Assembly: GCA_018699755.1 (NCBI GenBank)
Contig: JABIRQ010000476.1
Span: 1-6,301 of the forward strand
Length of the DNA stretch: 6,301 nucleotides
Source of the DNA: Rhodospirillaceae bacterium
GTDB lineage: Bacteria; Pseudomonadota; Alphaproteobacteria; CADEGL01
Direction: 5' to 3'
This document shows positions 1-4,601 of the stretch, one piece after another. A program made the translations under genes and the position numbers. The first letter of the stretch is position 1. Each line of letters starts with the position of its first letter. The notes under the pieces are model-generated. The model was given only the letters and a program-made list of their open reading frames with translations. It searched no databases and was not told where the DNA came from.

Positions 1-909
1 CATGTCGTCGCCCGCTCGACGGGACCGAAGAAGAAGGTCGTGGTCGTCGGCGCGGGGCCGGGCGGGCTGGAGGCGGCGCGGGTCTCGGCCGAGCGCGGCC
101 ACGACGTCGTGCTGTTCGAGAAGGACGAGTGCACCGGCGGCCAGATCGTCACGGCCGCCAAAGGCCCCAAGCGCGAATCCCTGGCCGCCATCCCGCGCTG
201 GCTCGAAGGCCAGGCCCGCAAGGCCGGTGCGGATATCCGCCTGGGCACCGATGCGACGGCCGAGACGGTCCTGGCCGAGACGCCGGACATCGTGGTCATC
301 GCGACCGGCGGCGATCCGGACCCCGGCCCCTTCACGGGCCGCGACCTGGCCGTGACGACCTGGGACATCCTGGAGGGCCGGGTCGAGCCGGGCGAGAGCG
401 TGCTGGTCTACGACGAGGACGGCCGCCAACCGGCGGCCTCGGTGGCCGAGATGCTCGCGGAACGGGGGGCCAAGGTCGAGCTGGCGACGCCGGACCGCCA
501 TGCCGCCCATGACACGGGCGAGGTCAATATCGGCCGCCACATGCACGGCCTCTACGAGGCCGGCGTCGTGCTGACGACGGACATGCGCCTGGCCCAGGTC
601 TATCGCGAGGGCAACCGGCTGATCGCCGTGCTGCGCAACGTCTTCACGGGCGAGGAGGAGGAGCGCGCGGTCGATCAGGTCGTCGGCGAGCACGGCACCA
701 TCCCGCGCGACGCGATCTACCACGCCCTGGTCCCGGCCTCCCGCAATCTGGGCGAAATCGACGTCGAGACCATGGCCACGGGATCGCCCGAACCGGTGCT
801 CGCCAACCCGGACGGGGCCTTCGAGCTCTACCGGGTCGGCGACGCCGTGGCGAGCCGCAACATCCATGCCGCGATCTACGATAGTCTGCGGCTCTGCAAG
901 GATCTTTGA
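1..909 (+). CDS. NADH:flavin oxidoreductase, DgcA / N-methylproline demethylase type (5'-truncated, C-terminal half)
   Basis: The frame is open from base 1 and ends at TGA 907-909, so the start lies upstream of the window. Visible are an FAD/NAD(P)-binding Rossmann motif GAGPGG (window codons 17-22), the acidic residue ending the second strand (LFEKD, E40), an IATGG turn at 298-312 and a C-terminal YRVGDAVASRNIHAAIYDSL stretch that packs on the flavin. The second dinucleotide fold has VYDEDGRQPA in place of a GxGxxG loop, as I recall for trimethylamine dehydrogenase and dimethylglycine demethylases. Family members are about 650-690 aa: an FMN-binding TIM barrel and a 4Fe-4S cysteine cluster precede this part, and both would lie upstream. 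The family oxidatively demethylates N-methyl compounds (dimethylglycine, N-methylproline, stachydrine route) or reduces 2,4-dienoyl-CoA. The ending VGDA-SRNIHAAIYD favours the demethylase branch. The substrate is inferred. It is the upstream partner of the SDR, 14 bp away. Confidence 0.85.
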   Translation, partial: HVVARSTGPKKKVVVVGAGPGGLEAARVSAERGHDVVLFEKDECTGGQIVTAAKGPKRESLAAIPRWLEGQARKAGADIRLGTDATAETVLAETPDIVVIATGGDPDPGPFTGRDLAVTTWDILEGRVEPGESVLVYDEDGRQPAASVAEMLAERGAKVELATPDRHAAHDTGEVNIGRHMHGLYEAGVVLTTDMRLAQVYREGNRLIAVLRNVFTGEEEERAVDQVVGEHGTIPRDAIYHALVPASRNLGEIDVETMATGSPEPVLANPDGAFELYRVGDAVASRNIHAAIYDSLRLCKDL

Positions 910-910
910 G

Positions 911-920
911 GGAGGGAGAG
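911..920 (+). promoter_or_regulatory. Shine-Dalgarno of the SDR gene
   Basis: The purine run GGAGGGAGAG lies just after the preceding stop and a few bases before ATG 924. It decides for ATG 924 over the in-frame TTG at 906, which overlaps the upstream stop codon. Confidence 0.7.
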
Positions 921-923
921 GAC

Positions 924-1703
924 ATGGCGGAACAGAAGGTCGCGGTCGTCACGGCCGCCAGCAAGGGCATCGGCGCGGCCATCGCGCGCGAACTGCACGA
1001 ACGGGGCTACAAGCTGGGCCTGCTGTCGCGCACGGGCTGCAAGGAACTGGCCGAGGAATTGGGTGCCCACGGGGTCGCCGGCTCGGTCACCGAGGAGGCG
1101 GATATCCAGCGCCTGGTCGAGGAGACGGTCGAGCGCTTCGGGAGGCTCGACGCGGCCGTCGCCAATTCGGGCCGCCACGCCGAGGTCATAGCCAAGCACA
1201 AGGTCACGGGCATCCCCCCGGCGACCTACCGCAACCTCAACTACGACCCTGACCTCAAGAACGACATCTTCGCCGTCCCCTGGGGCGCCTGGCACGACGA
1301 CCTGGACCTGATCGTCCTCAACTGCCTCAAGCTGGCCAAGGCCGTCACCCCCCATCTGATCGCGGCCGGCGGCGGCGCCATCGTCAACGTCTCGGGCATG
1401 GAAAGCGTGCAGCCCCGCGCGACCTATCCCCTGGGGCCGTTGCGCCTGGCCCTGCACGGCTTCACCAAGATCTATTCCGACCGCTACGCTCGCGACGGCA
1501 TCCGCATGAACTGCCTGCTGCCGGGCATGATCGAGAATGCATCGAGCGCCGGCAATCAGGAGATCGTCGACGCCATCCCCCTGGGCCGCTTCGGCGGCCT
1601 CAAGGAAATGGGCAGCGCCGCCGCCTTCCTGGCCTCCGAGGACTCGGGCTACATTACCGGCCAGATGATCGTCGCCGATGGCGGCCTGAACCGGGGTATC
1701 TGA
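924..1703 (+). CDS. Atypical SDR-family oxidoreductase with substituted catalytic residues
   Basis: A 259-residue protein of normal SDR length. The N-terminus has the Rossmann motif TAASKGIG (10-17; usual TGxxxGIG with Ala for the first Gly). ANSG (80-83) stands where NNAG is usual, and the C-terminus has RDGIRMNCLLPG and GYITGQMIVADGGLNRG as in FabG-like enzymes. An insertion of roughly 20-25 residues (about 86-125) follows the NAG-like motif. The active-site region is unusual. In VNVSGMES the usual catalytic Ser position is Gly158. The only nearby Tyr is Y168, in YPLGPLR, with Pro172 at +4 where YxxxK needs Lys; anchoring on the downstream GFTK, Arg174 aligns with the Lys and Leu170 with the Tyr. 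I recall a rhizobial/alphaproteobacterial SDR subfamily with a similar PLGP-R stretch, so this may be a family trait rather than damage. Substrate unknown. It is probably co-transcribed with both neighbours. Confidence 0.88.
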   Translation: MAEQKVAVVTAASKGIGAAIARELHERGYKLGLLSRTGCKELAEELGAHGVAGSVTEEADIQRLVEETVERFGRLDAAVANSGRHAEVIAKHKVTGIPPATYRNLNYDPDLKNDIFAVPWGAWHDDLDLIVLNCLKLAKAVTPHLIAAGGGAIVNVSGMESVQPRATYPLGPLRLALHGFTKIYSDRYARDGIRMNCLLPGMIENASSAGNQEIVDAIPLGRFGGLKEMGSAAAFLASEDSGYITGQMIVADGGLNRGI

Positions 1704-1719
1704 GCGGAGCGCGCGGCCG

Positions 1720-2391
1720 GTGACCGACCTCAACCCCGACCTGACCGAATCCCTCGTCGTCGAGACGGCGGCGATGGGGTGGGCGGAAAGCCCCGCCCCC
1801 GGCGTCCGGCGCAAGCGCATCATGCTGCGCGGCGATGCCGAAAAGGGCGCCGTGACCAGCGTGGTGCGTTACGAACCGGGCGCGGCCTTTCCCGCCCATG
1901 ATCACCCCTTGGGCGAGGAAATCTTCGTCATCGACGGCACTTTCTCCGACGAAACCGGCGATTACGGCCCGGGCAGCTTCCTGCTCAACCCGCCCGGCTT
2001 CAGTCATGCGCCCTTCACCAAGGAAGGCTGCACGATCTTCGTCCGCCTCCGCCAATACGCGGGCGAGGATCGGCCCCGGATCGCCAAAAACACGATCCAC
2101 GGCCATTGGAAGGAAGAGAAGGAGCCGGGCATCGGCCGGATGAACCTCTATGCCCAGGACGGCCGGCCCGAACGCATCCAGCTCGAACTCTGGCAGCCGG
2201 GCGCCAAGGCCGCCCACCACACCCACGGCGAACTGGTCGAACTCTTCGTCCTCGACGGCGTCTTCGAGGACGAGCATGGCCACTACCCAGCCGGCAGCTT
2301 CCTCCGCGCACCGGTGGGTTCGTCCCACGCCCCCTTCTCGACCGAGGGCTGCAAGCTCTACGCGAAGATCGGGACGCCGGAGGGGATGTAG
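1720..2391 (+). CDS. Two-domain (bicupin) ChrR-like cupin protein
   Basis: A 223-residue protein from GTG 1720, with GGAG (1706-1709) ten bases upstream; it starts 16 bp after the SDR stop, so it is likely in the same operon. It contains two tandem copies of the same domain. Copy 1 has the HxHxxxxE metal motif (H60, H62, E67), the DYGPGSFLLNPPGFSHAPF strand pair and H96. Copy 2 has H167, H169, E174, then HYPAGSFLRAPVGSSHAPF and H203. Both complete metal triads plus the later His suggest two Fe/Zn/Mn sites. The order matches ChrR-type cupins, a fold that includes the sensor domain of anti-sigma factor ChrR and some small-molecule dioxygenases (for example acetylacetone or dihydroxyacetophenone dioxygenase). 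No anti-sigma domain precedes it, so an enzyme or metabolite-binding role beside the demethylase is more likely. The reaction is not identifiable from sequence alone. Confidence 0.85.
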   Translation: MTDLNPDLTESLVVETAAMGWAESPAPGVRRKRIMLRGDAEKGAVTSVVRYEPGAAFPAHDHPLGEEIFVIDGTFSDETGDYGPGSFLLNPPGFSHAPFTKEGCTIFVRLRQYAGEDRPRIAKNTIHGHWKEEKEPGIGRMNLYAQDGRPERIQLELWQPGAKAAHHTHGELVELFVLDGVFEDEHGHYPAGSFLRAPVGSSHAPFSTEGCKLYAKIGTPEGM

Positions 2392-2465
2392 GCGACGGTT
2401 TCGCCGGATAGGGCACCCTCTTCATCCCTCATGCGCCCGCGCCAGCACGGCGACTCTCGCCGCCT

Positions 2466-2564
2466 CTGGATCGCCCGGACGAGGCCGGGCGATGACGGAG
2501 GAGAAAAGCGCGGCGTCTCCTCCTCAATGCTCGTCATGCCCCGGCGCAAGTCCGGGGCATCCAG
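2466..2564. repeat. Inverted pair of REP-like palindromic elements (BIME-like), possible operon terminator
   Basis: Two imperfect copies of one palindromic unit lie in opposite orientation. Unit A pairs ATCGCCCGG (2470-2478) with CCGGGCGAT (2485-2493). Unit B pairs ATGCCCCGG (2536-2544) with CCGGGGCAT (2552-2560). Outer arms CTGGAT (2466-2471) and ATCCAG (2559-2564) are complementary, as are ATGACG (2492-2497) and CGTCAT (2532-2537). A third stem, GGAGGAGA (2497-2504) with TCTCCTCC (2516-2523), occupies the middle. CGTCAT-stem-ATCCAG units of this kind are, as I recall, common interspersed elements in alphaproteobacterial intergenic DNA. The position after the cupin stop fits a transcription end or mRNA-stabilising structure. 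There is no T-tract, so it is not a standard intrinsic terminator. Confidence 0.75.
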
Positions 2565-2583
2565 CCGTCACACCCGCCCCGCC

Positions 2584-2612
2584 TTGCCCTCGCGCCCGCA
2601 TAGCGCGATAAA
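2584..2612 (+). promoter_or_regulatory. Weak candidate sigma70 promoter for the FAD monooxygenase
   Basis: TTGCCC (2584-2589) and GATAAA (2607-2612) are 17 bp apart and each match four of six consensus bases. The site lies 23 bases before the start codon of the next gene. In a GC-rich genome such a match is only suggestive. Confidence 0.3.
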
Positions 2613-2635
2613 CGGGCAACGACACGCGGAGGCCC

Positions 2636-3736
2636 ATGAACGATAACTCGAACCCCGTTCTCGTCGCTGGGGCGGGGCCCGTTGGGCTCGCCTGCGCGCT
2701 GGAACTTGCGCGCCTCGGCCGGGCGGTGCGCATCGTCGACAAGAAGGACGGCCCCTCCACCGACTCCAAGGCCATCGCGGTCAACAGCCGCAGCTTGGAA
2801 TTGCTCGAGCCCTCGGGCGTGACCCCGCGCATCGTCGAGGCGGGGGTCCATATCCGGCGCGCCAATCTCCATTCCGGCGACCGGCGCATCGCGACCATGG
2901 ATTTCTCGGCCCTCGACCACCGCTACAACTTCGCCATGGCCCTGCCGCAGAGCGAGACCGAAAAGCTCCTGGCCGCCGCCCTGGGCGAGCGCGGAGTGCG
3001 GGTCGAATGGGGCACCGAACTCACCGCCTTCGGCCAGGACGCCAAGACCGTCCACGCCGTGTTGGTAAAGGACGGCCGCCAGGAAACCGTCGAGAGCCCG
3101 TATCTGGTCGGCGCCGACGGCGCCCACAGCACGGTGCGCCATCAGCTCAAGCTCGGCTTTCCGGGCGCGGCCTACGAGGATCTCTGGCAGGTCCTCGACG
3201 TGCGGATGGACGGGCCCTGGGGCCGGGACGAGGTGAATGTCCGCTTCGTGCCCGACGGCGGCATCTTCTTCGCCATCCCGATCCCGGGCGAGGCGCTGTT
3301 CCGCATCGCCACCAACCGGCCGGAAGAACCCGCCGCCCTCGCCCCCGCCGGAACCACGATCCACGAAGTCGTGTGGCGTTCCGATTTCCGCATCCACCAC
3401 CGAGTCGTCGAATCCTTCGCCCGCGACCGCTGCTTCCTGTGCGGCGACGCCGCCCATGTCCACTCCCCGGCCGGCGGACGCGGCATGAACCTGGGCATCG
3501 AGGACGCCACCGATCTGGCCCGGCGCATCGTGGGCGGCGGGGTCGCGGGCTACGCCGCCCGGCGCCACGCAATCGCCAAGCGCGTCGTCGCCCAGACCGA
3601 CCGCCTGACCCGCATGGCCATGCTGCGCAGCCCGCTTTCGCGCACGCTCCGCGACACCCTGGTGCCCCTCGTCGTCGCCCTGCCCCCGGCCCGGCGCTTC
3701 CTGGCCCGCGAGAACATGGGCCTGAATTCGGGCTAG
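2636..3736 (+). CDS. FAD-dependent monooxygenase (PHBH/UbiH fold, group A)
   Basis: A 366-residue flavoprotein. It has GAGPVG (12-17) for the FAD pyrophosphate, D35 at the end of beta-2 for the ribose, the DG motif GADGAHSTVR (159-168) and the GD motif with CGDAAHVHSPAGGRGMN (269-285). Together these define single-component aromatic/lipophilic hydroxylases using NAD(P)H and O2. At 366 aa it lacks the C-terminal thioredoxin-like domain of phenol hydroxylase or MhpA-type enzymes, so it is nearer the size of PHBH or UbiH. The C-terminal helix (about 326-356) is hydrophobic and arginine-rich. GGAGG (2628-2632) leaves only 3 nt to ATG 2636, which is short; no better start is evident, because GAGPVGL needs this N-terminus. 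It stands alone between two intergenic regions. Substrate unknown. A tailoring role for the small peptides downstream is conceivable, but nothing in the sequence supports it directly. Confidence 0.85.
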   Translation: MNDNSNPVLVAGAGPVGLACALELARLGRAVRIVDKKDGPSTDSKAIAVNSRSLELLEPSGVTPRIVEAGVHIRRANLHSGDRRIATMDFSALDHRYNFAMALPQSETEKLLAAALGERGVRVEWGTELTAFGQDAKTVHAVLVKDGRQETVESPYLVGADGAHSTVRHQLKLGFPGAAYEDLWQVLDVRMDGPWGRDEVNVRFVPDGGIFFAIPIPGEALFRIATNRPEEPAALAPAGTTIHEVVWRSDFRIHHRVVESFARDRCFLCGDAAHVHSPAGGRGMNLGIEDATDLARRIVGGGVAGYAARRHAIAKRVVAQTDRLTRMAMLRSPLSRTLRDTLVPLVVALPPARRFLARENMGLNSG

Positions 3737-3833
3737 CCGGCCGCGCCCTCGCGCCTACGCCTCCATCCCCGCATTCGGACCTGCGAACGGATTCGCCCGA
3801 CCGAACTTGCCGCGCGCCAAGCAGCCCTTCCCC

Positions 3834-3842
3834 TGCTATGAT
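3834..3842 (+). promoter_or_regulatory. Extended -10 promoter for small peptide gene 1
   Basis: TGCTATGAT is an extended -10 (TGn followed by TATGAT, five of six consensus bases) 35 bases before ATG 3878. The nearest TTGCCG (3807-3812) is 24 bp upstream, too far for a normal -35, so the extended element would have to do the work. The 3837-3866 stretch is notably richer in A+T than its surroundings. Confidence 0.5.
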
Positions 3843-3866
3843 CGGTCCATTCTTTATTCCTCACTT

Positions 3867-3872
3867 GAGAGG
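3867..3872 (+). promoter_or_regulatory. Shine-Dalgarno of small peptide gene 1
   Basis: GAGAGG lies 5 nt before ATG 3878. It fixes the start of the 42-codon gene at the same leader length as its 47-codon partner. Confidence 0.6.
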
Positions 3873-3877
3873 CCAAC

Positions 3878-4006
3878 ATGGCTGACAATCGCGATATTGC
3901 AATGGACAACGACGACCTCGCCGACGAGGCGCTGGACAGGAACGAGAGCGGCAAGCTCCGCATGTGTTGTTCCTGTACGAACAGGATCAACGACCTGGCC
4001 TCGTAG
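3878..4006 (+). CDS. Putative RiPP precursor peptide 1 (42 aa, LADEALDR leader, CCSC core)
   Basis: A 42-residue acidic-leader peptide ending at TAG 4004-4006, with a good Shine-Dalgarno and an extended -10 promoter. Residues 1-21 form a D/N-rich leader ending LADEALDR (14-21). Residues 22-42 form a separate, less acidic tail with KLRMCCSCTNRIND, holding Cys30, Cys31, Ser32, Cys33 and Thr34. The second small peptide downstream has the same octapeptide at exactly residues 14-21 and also R5, which supports both start codons and both genes being translated. L-x-D-E-x-L-D motifs are known in leaders of several RiPP classes (LSDEELD-type leaders of lanthipeptide and Nif11/NHLP precursors). The CCSC cluster could be thioether-linked, heterocyclised or metal-binding, as in methanobactin-like peptides. 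There is no signal peptide or membrane segment. All three Cys codons are TGT, unlike the mostly TGC use in prpE. No modification enzyme is in view, so a small metal-binding or regulatory protein remains an alternative. Confidence 0.68.
   Translation: MADNRDIAMDNDDLADEALDRNESGKLRMCCSCTNRINDLAS
3916..3937. repeat. 22-bp direct repeat, copy 1 (encodes the shared leader octapeptide)
   Basis: This stretch is identical to 4145-4166. It covers the codons for L-A-D-E-A-L-D with identical synonymous choices; the following Arg codon differs (AGG here, CGT in copy 2). Confidence 0.85.
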
Positions 4007-4030
4007 CGTCCGGCGTCGAAACTCGATCGG

Positions 4031-4074
4031 ACGGCCCGCCGCCCTCATGAAGACGGTGGCGGGCCGTTTCGTTC
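4031..4074 (+). terminator. Strong hairpin between the two peptide genes (terminator or attenuator)
   Basis: ACGGCCCGCC (4031-4040) pairs perfectly with GGCGGGCCGT (4058-4067). The stem can extend inward by GCC/GGT (one G-U pair), leaving an 11-nt loop. TTTCGTT follows, a short broken T-run. It lies 25 bp after the stop of peptide gene 1 and 33 bp before the start of peptide gene 2. Partial termination would make the first gene more highly expressed than the second. Confidence 0.6.
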
Positions 4075-4094
4075 CCTGGATGGGTTTTCATGAT

Positions 4095-4098
4095 GGAG
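4095..4098 (+). promoter_or_regulatory. Shine-Dalgarno of small peptide gene 2
   Basis: GGAG lies 8 nt before ATG 4107. It selects ATG 4107 within a frame that is open much further upstream. ATGs at 4090 and 4093 open a six-codon frame whose TGA (4108-4110) overlaps ATG 4107. Confidence 0.55.
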
Positions 4099-4106
4099 AA
4101 GCATCG

Positions 4107-4250
4107 ATGAGCCAGGACCGCATCGCCGAAATCCACGACGTCTCCCTCGCCGACGAGGCGCTGGACCGTTCAGGCGAAGAAACGCCGCCTTCGAAATACT
4201 GCGTCGGCCCGAGGCCGAATCCGAAGCCGTCCTGGATCGACCGGGCCTAG
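4107..4250 (+). CDS. Putative RiPP precursor peptide 2 (47 aa, LADEALDR leader, proline-rich core)
   Basis: A 47-residue peptide ending at TAG 4248-4250. LADEALDR occupies residues 14-21, the same positions as in the upstream 42-residue peptide, and M1 and R5 also coincide; an ungapped alignment covers the whole 21-residue leader. After the leader the two sequences share nothing obvious. Here residues 22-47 hold one Cys (C32), six prolines, KYCVGPRPNPKPSW, and an end in WIDRA. The frame is open upstream to 3807, but the leader alignment and GGAG at 4095-4098 argue for ATG 4107. It may be reached by read-through of the hairpin at 4031-4067 or by an unrecognised promoter near 4075-4090. A proline/arginine alternation is also seen in proline-rich antimicrobial peptides, but that similarity is loose. 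No partner enzyme is visible. It could instead be a small regulatory or metal-related protein. Confidence 0.68.
   Translation: MSQDRIAEIHDVSLADEALDRSGEETPPSKYCVGPRPNPKPSWIDRA
4145..4166. repeat. 22-bp direct repeat, copy 2 (encodes the shared leader octapeptide)
   Basis: Second copy of the 22-bp identity at 3916-3937, in the same reading phase of the second peptide gene. Flanking DNA is clearly diverged on both sides. Confidence 0.85.
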
Positions 4251-4253
4251 CGC

Positions 4254-4303
4254 CCAATAAACGCGGCGAACGGCCACCCCGCCCCGTGCGGCAGATTTAT
4301 TGG
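4254..4303. repeat. Long-range inverted repeat CCAATAAA / TTTATTGG
   Basis: CCAATAAA (4254-4261) and TTTATTGG (4296-4303) are perfect 8-bp arms 34 bp apart. The arms are A+T-rich within a GC-rich genome. The repeat follows peptide gene 2 directly and could be a terminator-like fold or a paired operator. Confidence 0.5.
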
Positions 4304-4353
4304 TACGCTCGAGGCATTGGGCGATTGCAGTGACCGGGACGCTGAAGGCCCTG

Positions 4354-4362
4354 TGCTATACT
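4354..4362 (+). promoter_or_regulatory. Extended -10 promoter, probably of prpE
   Basis: TGCTATACT is an extended -10 whose TATACT matches five of six consensus bases; it resembles the TGCTATGAT upstream of peptide gene 1. TTGCAG (4325-4330) is 26 bp away, too far to be its -35. Transcription would begin near 4369. Confidence 0.45.
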
Positions 4363-4401
4363 CGTCGGCACGGCGAACGCCGTCCCGGAAAGCCGGTCTC
4401 G

Positions 4402-4425
4402 CCCCGCTCGGCCCCCCGCTCGGCC
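4402..4425. repeat. 12-bp tandem duplication
   Basis: CCCCGCTCGGCC occurs twice head-to-tail (4402-4413 and 4414-4425) within the prpE leader region. No function is evident. Confidence 0.8.
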
Positions 4426-4469
4426 TAATGATAACAAATGCCAAGAATCGCCGGTTTGTCGATCCTATC

Positions 4470-4506
4470 CCCTTGACCGTCGCGGATATGTGTTTCCGAT
4501 CAAGGG
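4470..4506. promoter_or_regulatory. Nested dyad, possible operator or alternative promoter region for prpE
   Basis: CCCTTGA (4470-4476) and TCAAGGG (4500-4506) are perfect inverted arms. CGGA (4483-4486) and TCCG (4495-4498) nest inside them. The left arm overlaps TTGACC (4473-4478), a good -35 hexamer, but no good -10 follows at 16-18 bp. It may bind a dimeric regulator or fold in the mRNA. Confidence 0.4.
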
Positions 4507-4601
4507 TTTGGCGATGCAATAGCCGGTCGGAAGATGTGCGATCCGCCACCTATGCCGGCGGAACCGCGCGCGCCGCTTGGCCATTGGGGGGCGGGGGTGA
4601 T

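Noticed and set aside
876..1823. Long minus-strand ORF (315 codons) across the SDR gene
   Set aside because: Antisense shadow of a GC-rich gene: no Shine-Dalgarno, no recognisable domain, and the + strand encodes a clear SDR over the same bases.
2392..2465. Possible small gene between cupin and palindromes
   Set aside because: No ORF with a Shine-Dalgarno and no coding character; nothing seen here.
2534..3568. Long minus-strand ORF (344 codons) across the FAD monooxygenase
   Set aside because: Antisense shadow: composition rich in G, A, V, D without family motifs, and the + strand has all three flavin-monooxygenase motifs.
3737..3833. Terminator or gene after the FAD monooxygenase
   Set aside because: Only weak short complementarity around 3773-3796; no stable hairpin with a T-run and no ORF supported.
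3807..4106. Upstream extension of peptide gene 2 in the same open frame
   Set aside because: The extension runs through peptide gene 1 in another frame and through the hairpin. The leader alignment with peptide 1 fixes the start at ATG 4107.
3878..4250. CRISPR-like repeat pair
   Set aside because: Only two copies of the 22-mer, 207 bp apart and in coding phase in two ORFs, so a shared leader motif explains them.
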